This document shows, one piece after another, positions 1-8,001 of a stretch of DNA of 64,000 bases. The stretch lies in NCBI RefSeq assembly GCF_024714495.1, contig NZ_JAMZMJ010000009.1, positions 124,001 through 188,000 of the forward strand, given 5' to 3'. A program made the position numbers and the translations under genes. The notes under the pieces are model-generated. The model was not told the DNA's origin and ran no database searches. It was given only the letters and a program-made list of their open reading frames with translations. Position 1 is the stretch's first letter; every line of letters starts with the position of its first letter. The DNA comes from Marinoscillum pacificum. Its GTDB lineage: Bacteria > Bacteroidota > Bacteroidia > Cytophagales > Cyclobacteriaceae.

Positions 1-2045
1 GTAACAAAATCCTGAGATGATACTTGAGTAAGAATAATCGGCTCCACTGCATGATGTAACGATTTGAAATGAAAATTTTCAAAAACACCGACAATCTTCC
101 CTTTCCCTACATTGTCCAGCCACTTACCTACTGCCTCATCCACCGTGAATCCCATTAGCTCCGCAGCTGCTCGATTGATCATATAGACAGGTTCCTCGCT
201 AAATTTATCTTCAAAAAATCTTCCATTAAGCAACTGTAATCCAAAAACCTTAGCAAAACGACAATCAACTTCCATTTCAGGTATTACTGATTGTAGTTCA
301 GAATCTTTCCCTTCCCAATCAACACCATGTGTTGCTTCTTTTAGATCAACCGGTATAGAAGATGAATATGCGAATGTTTGCAAAAGTGAGTGCCCAAAAA
401 GGTGAGATTCAAGAGATTCAGGTTTCACCGCATGAGGCACCTTGAAGTAAGCCAACTGATCTTGATCAAAGCCCAAGTCCTTATCCAAAATCATGTTTAT
501 CTGACCTTGCATAATTATACCCGAGGAAATAAGGCAAACACTAACTAAAAACTGAAAGCCTACCAAAACATTTTTCACATCTAAAATACGCTCTCGACCA
601 TAGAGAGAACTCTCAGGTCTTTGTACGGTATTGACTCTAGTGAGCGTTATAGCAGGGTAAATCCCTCCTCCAATTCCAACAAAAAACAAAAGTCCAAGAA
701 TACACCAAACAACAACTGGTGAAGTAAAATCCAGGGCAAGATTCGTTTCCAAAATAGAATTGAAATAAGGTAAGAATAAGAAAGTCCCTAAAAGAGCTAT
801 AAGCATGCTTAAAGTGGCGTACATTAATGATTCTAAAATAAAATAAGCTTTCAGCTGTCTTGTTGATGCACCAATTGTTTTTCTTAATTTTATACCTTTC
901 CACCTGCTGAGATAATGAGCAATACTCAGATTGTTATAATTAATACCAGCGATGAGTAAGATCAGAATGGCTATCACAGATAGGGCTCTTAAGTAAACAA
1001 TGCTTCCACCGGAGTCTGTATCAAACTGTAGATTTTTGTATAAATGAATATCTCGGATCGGTTCTATATTAAAATCAACTTTAAGAGAGCTGACATTAGC
1101 TTCAAAAACTTCAATCATACGTTCATTGATGCTGGCTAATTCATCCTCAGATAGTTGCCTTGGATAGACTTTGAAGTAAGTCATAAAGCCAAACATATCC
1201 CAGCCATCATAGTCGTATGGAGAACTTTCCTCTTCGTAATACAACGGCATCACCACATCGAATCTCAAATGAGAGTTGGACGGTATATCTTCAAAAACTC
1301 CACTTACCACCAGGTCATGATCACTTTCGCGAATCACCTTACCAATTACATCTTCTGAACCAAAAAATTTCACGGCAGTAGAGCTGGAAATTGCTATTTG
1401 ATTGAGACCCATCAGCAAGGTGTTTTCATTTCCCTTAAGAAGATTAAAAGAAAATTCCTGAAAGAAATTTTGATCCGCATGAATTACTCTTGATTCTTCA
1501 AACCTTCTGTTTTCAATTTCAAAAGTGTAATCAAACATCCCTCGAACCCTCACTGTACTTTCTATGAAGCTAAAATTATCATGAAGAGCACCTGCAAGTG
1601 ATCCTGGACCAACCGCAGTGTGAAAGTCCTCTGCATTACAAGAAAGCCGATACATACGATCAGAATCTTCATGAAATGAATCATAACTGAACTCTTGCTC
1701 TACCCACAGCATAATCACAAGACATGTCATCAGGCCAGCTACTATACCAATCAGGTTGATAGATGCAAAAAACTTATTGCGTCTCAGGTGTCTTACTGAA
1801 GTAATCACATTATGTCTCACAAGACTAAGCTGACTCATCCTGTGAGTACCACTGAAAGACCTGATGATTCCAGGCCTAAACAACTTCAACACCTCCCAAA
1901 CAAATAGCAACCGAGCTCTTATCAAACTCTTTTCCTCCACGTTTTCTTCAAACAACTCTATCAGGTCTCCCTCAATGTATTTGAGCAACTCAGGTCGGCA
2001 GAACCAGCGTAGGAAACGGAGTGATATTTTTGGCGGCTTACTCAT
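1..2045 (-). CDS. ABC transporter permease with N-terminal permease prefix domain (partial, runs off left edge)
   Basis: The minus-strand frame is open from ATG at 2045 to the window edge, about 681 codons, so the C-terminal half-domain end is missing. It begins MSKPPKISLRFLRWFC, the prefix domain shared with the next genes (EGDLIELFEE, RPGI), followed by a first TM segment at roughly residue 90-110, a MacB-like periplasmic domain (SNSHLRFD) and a first FtsX half with a KLRKTIGAS coupling motif. FtsX/MacB permeases convey ATPase-driven conformational change across the inner membrane for export or lipoprotein handling; the substrate here is unknown. The ATG overlaps the stop of the upstream permease by 8 nt (ATGAGTAA), so it is the third cistron of a PadR-led operon. 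No ATPase is encoded nearby. Confidence 0.9.
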   Translation of the reverse strand, partial: MSKPPKISLRFLRWFCRPELLKYIEGDLIELFEENVEEKSLIRARLLFVWEVLKLFRPGIIRSFSGTHRMSQLSLVRHNVITSVRHLRRNKFFASINLIGIVAGLMTCLVIMLWVEQEFSYDSFHEDSDRMYRLSCNAEDFHTAVGPGSLAGALHDNFSFIESTVRVRGMFDYTFEIENRRFEESRVIHADQNFFQEFSFNLLKGNENTLLMGLNQIAISSSTAVKFFGSEDVIGKVIRESDHDLVVSGVFEDIPSNSHLRFDVVMPLYYEEESSPYDYDGWDMFGFMTYFKVYPRQLSEDELASINERMIEVFEANVSSLKVDFNIEPIRDIHLYKNLQFDTDSGGSIVYLRALSVIAILILLIAGINYNNLSIAHYLSRWKGIKLRKTIGASTRQLKAYFILESLMYATLSMLIALLGTFLFLPYFNSILETNLALDFTSPVVVWCILGLLFFVGIGGGIYPAITLTRVNTVQRPESSLYGRERILDVKNVLVGFQFLVSVCLISSGIIMQGQINMILDKDLGFDQDQLAYFKVPHAVKPESLESHLFGHSLLQTFAYSSSIPVDLKEATHGVDWEGKDSELQSVIPEMEVDCRFAKVFGLQLLNGRFFEDKFSEEPVYMINRAAAELMGFTVDEAVGKWLDNVGKGKIVGVFENFHFKSLHHAVEPIILTQVSSQDFV

Positions 2046-4710
2046 TTCGGAGAGAGTCAACAGGATTAGAAAGAGCCGCAGAAATAACTTTATGAGAAAC
2101 TGTGAGTAAAGTGATTGTAATCAGGATTAATGCAGGAATCAAAAAGAGATATGGACTTAGTTCGATTCTATATGCATAGTTTTCTAACCAATTACCTCCT
2201 ACATATATTGATATCAGAGACGCCAATAGAATTGCGATGAAAAGGATGGAAAAAAAATCTCTTGACAGAATAGACAGTAGGTTGGTAATATTTGCTCCAA
2301 GTACTTTTCTAATTCCTATTTCTTTGATCTTTTGATTAGCAATAAATGAGACCAATGAAAACAGTCCAATACAGGCAATAAAAACTGCCAATCCACTAAA
2401 CAATGAGACCAATTTTCCGAATTGCTCATCCGAATTGTACTGACGGTTAAATCGATCATCGAGGAAATAACTTTGGAAAGGATCATTAGGGTAAAGAGCT
2501 CGAAAGTTATCTTCGATAAATTCAACAGTCTGCTTAATACTTTCTCCTCCAATACGAATGGAAAGATTCACATTATACCCTGTCATACTTCCCAGGATCA
2601 ATGGTTTGATATCTGAATGCAGAGAACTCCAATGAAAGTCTTTAACTACCCCATCTACACGAATGGTATCAGTTCCATCTAGAATTACGCTCTGCCCGAT
2701 AGCTGAATGGGGATCCCCCAGATCAAATAATTCTACAGCCTTTTCATTGATGATTAATGCTTCATAATCCTGTATATCTGGAGAAAAATTATGTCCCGCA
2801 ACAATTTCCAAATCATAAACATCTAGAAAGTCCGCGTCAATAAACACCGCATCTCCTAGTTCATTAGATGTTGAAAGTGCACCCATTTTACGCATGTTTC
2901 CTTGCCAGAGCTGCCCCGAAGACGGGATATTACTTGACCCACTGATCGCTCGTACATTTGGGTTTTTCAGTATGGTCTTTTTAAATAATTGGTGCTGCTT
3001 TTTCAAAAGCGTACCGCCTTCTCCAGCCAGTGACATGGGCCCTGATAACACCAAAACCTGCTCCATTTCTACTCCCGTGCTTTTAGATCTCATGTATGCG
3101 ATCTGCTGACTTACCAAAAAAGCTCCGGTGATTAATACCATGGACAGAGTCAATTGTGTAAAGATCAATCCTCTACGCATCCATATTCCACCGGACCCAA
3201 AAAGACCTACCTGCTGAATTTTAGACTTTATTCCCGATAAAATAAATGCTGGATATGCTCCAAAAATGAATGCACCAATGAGTAATACCAGAAGCAACAC
3301 CAACCAAAAGCCAGGTCTAGTCCACACAGCATTATCCAATTTGATCTGCAAATACTGTTGGATCTGGCTTGATAGTAAGAAGGTAAACACTAAGCCAATC
3401 ACAATCGCCAGCAAGTGTACAATTACTGACTCTAAAATGGATTGTGAGAAAAGTTGATACTGAAAAGCTCCCAGACTCTTTTTAACACCAATTTCTTTTG
3501 CTCTGGTTAGAGCCTTACCTATCGATAGGTTAACATAATTCAACCAGGCAATAATCAGAGTGATTAACCCGATGGTAGCTATCAGCAATACTTTGCCAAG
3601 TTCATTATTATTCTCTGCAATATCTGTATCAAGACTAGAATGTAAATGAATATCCGTAACAGGCTGTAGCGTAATTTTTACCTGTTCACCACTTTGCTTG
3701 AGTTCATTTCCTAACCTCTTGTCAACTATATCATTAAGTTGAGACGATATATAGTCATGATCAGCTGACTCTTCCAAAAGGATATATGCTGCAAAATTGG
3801 TCCAACCCCATCCATCTTGCCTGGTGTAAGCCCCATAATGAGACAATAGAAAACTCATTGGAAGTAACATATCAAACTTCAGATGAGAATTGGGTGGAAG
3901 CTCTTCCAATACTCCGCCTACTTTGAATTTACCACTTACAGAACCTCCATGCACTCGTAGTATTTCACCAATGACATCTTCTTTTTGGAAATATTTGATG
4001 GCCTGCTCCCGGCTAATTACAACTTGATCTGGTGAAGAAAGTGCATTAGCGGCATCACCGAATACAAGACAGAAATCAAACACCTCCAGAAATCCTTCAT
4101 CCACATACAGGATATCCTTTTCGTAGTAGGAACTTTGATCAAAAGGGTTTGACACGACCAATGACTCACCTCCTAAATACTTGACCGGGTGTACTCGGAC
4201 CAACTCTTTAATTCCTGAAATTGTATTTTTAGCTTCCTCCCCAAGTGCACTCCAGGTGAAGCTTTCTTGATTAACCACTTCATCATTTCTAAGTGATGAC
4301 TGATTTATACGATATAATCGATCTTTATTGGGGTAAGAACTGTCATAATTGAATTCGAAACTGAGGAATTGATAGATGATTAGTGCCGCTGTAAATCCTA
4401 CAGCTAATCCCAAAATATTTGTCACTGCATAAGTCTTATCACGAGCTAAACCACGAAAAAGCATCTTGACATGAAGAACACCTAAACTTCCTAAGGACAA
4501 ATTCCTTGACCCAAATGATTTGACTATTCCAGGCCTAAACAACTTCACCACCTCCCAAATAAATAGCAATCGAGCTATTATCAAGCTCTTTTGCTCCACA
4601 TTCTCTTCGAATAGCTCTATCAGGTCTCCCTCGATATACTTGAGTAGATCCGGCCGACAGAACCAGCGAAGAAAACGGAGCGGTATTTTGGGTGGCTGGT
4701 TATTATTCAT
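2038..4710 (-). CDS. ABC transporter permease with permease prefix domain, 890 aa
   Basis: The prefix domain (residues 1-75; PPKIPLRFLRWFCRP, IEGDLIELFEE) precedes TM1 at about residue 95-120 and a MacB_PCD-type periplasmic region containing SNP..SHLKFDMLLP. The first FtsX half carries the AKEIGVKKSLGA coupling motif and the second IKEIGIRKVLGAN, giving the usual duplicated eight-helix layout. Length is typical for prefix-domain permeases (800-910 aa). It ends NPVDSLRNE. The ATG at 4710 overlaps the preceding permease stop by 8 nt (ATGAATAA), pointing to translational coupling. It is the second permease of operon A. The partner ATPase is presumably encoded elsewhere, as is usual for these clusters; the transported substrate cannot be read from sequence. 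Confidence 0.93.
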   Translation of the reverse strand: MNNNQPPKIPLRFLRWFCRPDLLKYIEGDLIELFEENVEQKSLIIARLLFIWEVVKLFRPGIVKSFGSRNLSLGSLGVLHVKMLFRGLARDKTYAVTNILGLAVGFTAALIIYQFLSFEFNYDSSYPNKDRLYRINQSSLRNDEVVNQESFTWSALGEEAKNTISGIKELVRVHPVKYLGGESLVVSNPFDQSSYYEKDILYVDEGFLEVFDFCLVFGDAANALSSPDQVVISREQAIKYFQKEDVIGEILRVHGGSVSGKFKVGGVLEELPPNSHLKFDMLLPMSFLLSHYGAYTRQDGWGWTNFAAYILLEESADHDYISSQLNDIVDKRLGNELKQSGEQVKITLQPVTDIHLHSSLDTDIAENNNELGKVLLIATIGLITLIIAWLNYVNLSIGKALTRAKEIGVKKSLGAFQYQLFSQSILESVIVHLLAIVIGLVFTFLLSSQIQQYLQIKLDNAVWTRPGFWLVLLLVLLIGAFIFGAYPAFILSGIKSKIQQVGLFGSGGIWMRRGLIFTQLTLSMVLITGAFLVSQQIAYMRSKSTGVEMEQVLVLSGPMSLAGEGGTLLKKQHQLFKKTILKNPNVRAISGSSNIPSSGQLWQGNMRKMGALSTSNELGDAVFIDADFLDVYDLEIVAGHNFSPDIQDYEALIINEKAVELFDLGDPHSAIGQSVILDGTDTIRVDGVVKDFHWSSLHSDIKPLILGSMTGYNVNLSIRIGGESIKQTVEFIEDNFRALYPNDPFQSYFLDDRFNRQYNSDEQFGKLVSLFSGLAVFIACIGLFSLVSFIANQKIKEIGIRKVLGANITNLLSILSRDFFSILFIAILLASLISIYVGGNWLENYAYRIELSPYLFLIPALILITITLLTVSHKVISAALSNPVDSLRNE

Positions 4711-7201
4711 CCCGTAAAGAGTTTACAGGATTAGAAAGTGCTACTTTGGCAGAATGAACCCATACAATGAGGAGTGACATGAGTAGAAGACAAATACCCA
4801 CAGTAATAAACACTGCTGCCGTGAGATTTATATGATAAGCAAAATTCTCTAACCACTGTCCTACACCCCAGATAGCCAAAGGAACAGCAACAGTAAAGGC
4901 TACTACAACCCATCTCAGAAAATCCCGCGAAAGCAGCACCATGATCTGCTTTGCATTGGCGCCCATCACTTTTCTGATGGCAATCTCTTTTGTACGGTTT
5001 TGGATAATACCCCAAGACAAAGAAAAAAGCCCGAAAAATGCGATCAAAATGCCTCCTATTGAAAAAACAGAGACCACATTCATCAATCGGAAATCATCCT
5101 GATGTGCTTTATGAATGGAATCATCAAGTGTGGTATAATCAAATGGTGTATCAGGAAATATATCTCTCCAGAGTGTAGAAACATCGCTCAAAACAGTATT
5201 CAAATCCCTATTGGAGTAATTCAAAAGTAGTGTATTAAAATCTCCTTGTGAACCTATCATAAATACAACTGGCGCCACTTTTTCTCTAAATGAAGCCATG
5301 TTTACATCTTCAAAAACACCAGCTATAGGGCTATCGAAGAACTTCCCCTTGCTCATTGCCGAATCTTCCCAATCCATAGCTTTGATATATGCCTCACTTA
5401 CATAATAGCCTTTCAGAATAGTATCCAGATCAATTTTGAGATGTAAATCAAGGGTAGTTATCAAGTCCAAATCACCCGATATGGAATTTACGCCATCTTC
5501 TGGCAAATTAGCGCGATCAAGCAGGCGGAGCATATCAGAGAATGGATTACCTGTAGAGAGAGCTGCTTTGTCTACTAACCTTCTTTCCAGAACTTCTCCT
5601 TTAAACCGAGCTAATTCGGCTTTTCCTAATCCCTGAAGCACAACAATGTGCCGATTCATACCTATTGGTTTTGACTCGATAAAGTCCAGTTGCTTTAGCA
5701 TAAACCATGAAGCGATGATCAATACTGCCGCAATTACAAATTGAGGAATCAGCAAAAATTTATTAATCTTCAATCGAAAATCGGAACTTCTACTGATCAT
5801 TTTCACAGGAGATTTAATGTTGAATTTGGCCGCCACATAAAAGAGTGACAATAAAAGCATCGTGATGATAAGCCCCAACCACAGATACAAAACCCTAAAC
5901 GAAAACAAATCAACATTTCTTAGTTCGGTACTAAACCGAAAATTGAAATATGATATAAGCTGACTTGCCACCATCAAGGAAATAAGACCTGCACTTATCA
6001 GATAGATCATAATATCCATACTAAAAGCTCCCCAAAGCACACTTTTCGTAGCTCCCAATATATGTTTGATTCCAGCCTCTTTGCGCCGATGCACAGCAGT
6101 AAGCGTGTACAGGTTGATAAAATTAAGGGTGGAGAGCACAAGTATCAACAGACATACGCCCCATCCAATGGCAAACATCTGCTCTGAGATAGATCTCACG
6201 TATAGGAAAGAATTGGCACTTGCATATGGAATTTCTCCTAAAGGCTCCAAAAAGAAGTTTTCTCCACTTATATATGGAATTTGCTCATTTGCATGCAAAC
6301 TCTCAGTAAACAGATTGTGATCTTCACTTGGAGGTAAAGTCACATAAGAAGCAGAACCTCCATACATATGCCCTAAAACACCTTCATAAACCAAAATATC
6401 AAAATCAAAATGTGAATTATACGCTCCCAGATCCAACACTCCAGAGACAAAAAAATCCTTATTCCCCTGATCCTGAGCTATAGTCACGAGCTTTCCTATT
6501 GGATTGTCATATCCAAAAAACTGGTCAGCATAAGCTTTTGAAATCACCACACTTGACTTTTCAAGTGCTCCTAGAGAATTGCCTTCCAATAATTCAAATT
6601 CGAAAAACTCCAGAAAATTATCCGACACACCCATCACAGCTGGGGACTTGATAATTTGGTCATTGTATTTTATCGAATTTCCAACAGAGAAATATATCCG
6701 ACACATGTTATCACCCTGATCATAATTGCTTTGGATGTAGTCCAGGGCCTCATCATCAAAAATGGCCAGTCTACTTTCAGTATCCGGTTTCCCATGCAAA
6801 AGCCGGTAGGTATTGGTTTTGCGTGAAAAATAGGCATCTGTATCCGGAATTTTAGAAAGATATGCCAGCAGCACATTGGCTAAAGAGAACCCAATGATGA
6901 GACTCAACATGATCACTGAGGCATAAAATTTCTGTCTTCTCAGTACTCGAATGGAGATTTTAAACTGTTCTTGTAAATGACCAATTATGATTATGCTTTT
7001 AGATTTTGGGTTCTTAATAATCCCAGGTCTGAAAAGTCTAACAACATCCCAACAGAATTGCCATTTCGCCATACGCAAACCGGTTTGCTCATGTCGTTCT
7101 TCGAACAACTCTATGAGATCTCCTTCGATGTATTTGAGCAGCTCAGGTCGGCAGAACCAGCGCAGAAAGCGGAGCGGTATTTTGGGTGGTTGGTTATTCA
7201 T
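4703..7201 (-). CDS. ABC transporter permease with permease prefix domain, divergent subfamily, 832 aa
   Basis: I start this at ATG 7201 (MNNQPPKIPL), which matches the start of its sibling, rather than at an in-frame TTG nine bases upstream. The prefix domain is followed by TM1 (residues about 75-95) and a periplasmic domain with NSHFDFDILVYE. The first-half coupling motif is divergent (RKEAGIKHILGAT) while the second is canonical (TKEIAIRKVMGAN). It most resembles the 826-aa permease ending operon C, so the two operons each hold one canonical and one divergent type. The start lies 1 nt after the padR stop (TGA-T-ATG), so it is the first permease of operon A. It ends NPVNSLRDE. Confidence 0.92.
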   Translation of the reverse strand: MNNQPPKIPLRFLRWFCRPELLKYIEGDLIELFEERHEQTGLRMAKWQFCWDVVRLFRPGIIKNPKSKSIIIIGHLQEQFKISIRVLRRQKFYASVIMLSLIIGFSLANVLLAYLSKIPDTDAYFSRKTNTYRLLHGKPDTESRLAIFDDEALDYIQSNYDQGDNMCRIYFSVGNSIKYNDQIIKSPAVMGVSDNFLEFFEFELLEGNSLGALEKSSVVISKAYADQFFGYDNPIGKLVTIAQDQGNKDFFVSGVLDLGAYNSHFDFDILVYEGVLGHMYGGSASYVTLPPSEDHNLFTESLHANEQIPYISGENFFLEPLGEIPYASANSFLYVRSISEQMFAIGWGVCLLILVLSTLNFINLYTLTAVHRRKEAGIKHILGATKSVLWGAFSMDIMIYLISAGLISLMVASQLISYFNFRFSTELRNVDLFSFRVLYLWLGLIITMLLLSLFYVAAKFNIKSPVKMISRSSDFRLKINKFLLIPQFVIAAVLIIASWFMLKQLDFIESKPIGMNRHIVVLQGLGKAELARFKGEVLERRLVDKAALSTGNPFSDMLRLLDRANLPEDGVNSISGDLDLITTLDLHLKIDLDTILKGYYVSEAYIKAMDWEDSAMSKGKFFDSPIAGVFEDVNMASFREKVAPVVFMIGSQGDFNTLLLNYSNRDLNTVLSDVSTLWRDIFPDTPFDYTTLDDSIHKAHQDDFRLMNVVSVFSIGGILIAFFGLFSLSWGIIQNRTKEIAIRKVMGANAKQIMVLLSRDFLRWVVVAFTVAVPLAIWGVGQWLENFAYHINLTAAVFITVGICLLLMSLLIVWVHSAKVALSNPVNSLRDE

Positions 7202-7202
7202 A

Positions 7203-7541
7203 TCAACCAATCTTCACGTCCAAAGCAGGTTTCGGAATAGCATCATAGAGCTGGTTACGCATTTTGCGAGTTTCCTCTATAGCATTTTTTCCCTGAGCAG
7301 TGATATTGAAATAGCGTTTTGGTCTACCTCCTCGTTCGCTGGTAGATTCCCCCTCGTATGACGTGAGATACCCTTTATCTTCCAGGCGCTTCAATGCAGA
7401 TTGCAGTGCTCCAACACTGACATTTCTACCTTGTCGCTCTTCTATTTCTTTCTTGATGGATACACCGTACGCATTGCCAAACAATACTCCTACTGTAAGC
7501 ATCACTATTTCTTCAAATTCTCCTAATTGAAATTTCCCCAT
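7203..7541 (-). CDS. PadR family transcriptional regulator (operon A)
   Basis: This 112-aa winged-helix protein has the PadR hallmarks: LGEFEEIVMLTVGVLFGNAYGVSI at the N-terminus, the recognition segment VSVGALQSALKRLEDKGYL, and a wing rich in basic and glycine residues (ERGGRPKRYFNIT). PadR proteins usually repress their own operon and are often released by a ligand or membrane stress. The gene leads the permease operon with one nucleotide between its stop and the next ATG. A tandem direct repeat lies 11 and 54 nt upstream of its ATG (see the regulatory entry) and is a good autoregulatory operator candidate. The short C-terminal helix is typical of the small PadR-s2-like subgroup. Confidence 0.92.
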   Translation of the reverse strand: MGKFQLGEFEEIVMLTVGVLFGNAYGVSIKKEIEERQGRNVSVGALQSALKRLEDKGYLTSYEGESTSERGGRPKRYFNITAQGKNAIEETRKMRNQLYDAIPKPALDVKIG

Positions 7542-7551
7542 TTTAGTTTTC

Positions 7552-7610
7552 TCCTAATTGCAGTATTGCAATCATAGAAAGAAAAAAGGTTTTTTCCTAA
7601 TTGTAGTATT
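7552..7610 (-). promoter_or_regulatory. Tandem direct repeat upstream of padR (putative PadR operator)
   Basis: Two 16-nt copies differing at one base lie at 7552-7567 and 7595-7610, 43 nt apart. In padR sense they read AATACTGCAATTAGGA (proximal) and AATACTACAATTAGGA (distal). The same TACAATTA core recurs upstream of the padR at 21.8 kb. The proximal copy is 11 nt from the start codon, a position suited to repression. Operator function is inferred. Confidence 0.55.
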
Positions 7611-7862
7611 AACTAAAAATGAGAGAGTTGATAGGATTAAAGGAAAAAAGGCCTTGACGAAACAGTATTCAAAGCCCTAGAATTAAACTGTTTAATCAAG
7701 ACCTAAATTCTTCAACCCATTGTTGAAAAGGTCAAATTAATTCACACACATATCTGACAAAACCGCCAAAATGCATCTTCACATATTCCAATAGTATTTT
7801 AGACTAACGAAACCACTCGTACAAAATTGGAGTTGCGCATGATGCTTTATATCACAAATAAC

Positions 7863-7882
7863 TTCATAATTTATATTATGAA
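7863..7882. promoter_or_regulatory. AT-rich inverted repeat upstream of histidine kinase
   Basis: The arms TTCATAAT and ATTATGAA are perfect 8-bp complements around a 4-nt spacer. It overlaps the left end of the long palindrome at 7880-7907 by three bases. It is probably a protein binding site or part of a composite regulatory element; function is inferred. Confidence 0.35.
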
Positions 7883-7907
7883 AAATACGTGGCGCCACGT
7901 ATTTTTC
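7880..7907. promoter_or_regulatory. 28-bp perfect palindrome upstream of TPR histidine kinase
   Basis: The sequence is a perfect 28-bp palindrome whose centre is ATACGTGGCGCCACGTAT, with A-tracts and T-tracts at its ends. It sits 94 nt upstream of the kinase start and 339 nt from padR, in a divergent intergenic region. It could be an operator for a dimeric regulator (perhaps the LuxR-type partner) or, because of the flanking A/T tracts, a bidirectional terminator or attenuator. Confidence 0.5.
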
Positions 7908-8001
7908 TAAGTATTGCCTCGTAAAAGACTTTGATTCGATACTTTATGAATAAATTCTCCGTAATTTTTCCCAACCAACCTTATCAATAGATAAACCACC
8001 T

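Larger units (their letters stand above)
7542..8001. other. Divergent intergenic region between padR and the TPR kinase
   Basis: This 460-nt gene-free, AT-rich region holds the padR direct repeats (7552-7610) and, nearer the kinase, two abutting palindromes (7863-7882 and 7880-7907). I see no small ORF or RNA gene in it. It should contain promoters for both directions, but no convincing Bacteroidota -33/-7 pair was identified by eye. Confidence 0.6.

Noticed and set aside
637-903. Minus-strand 88-codon frame inside the partial permease
   Set aside because: It lies in another frame of a clear permease gene and lacks coding character.
7202-7210. TTG start three codons upstream of the 832-aa permease
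   Set aside because: It overlaps the padR stop, and the ATG at 7201 matches the MNNQPPK start of the paralogue.
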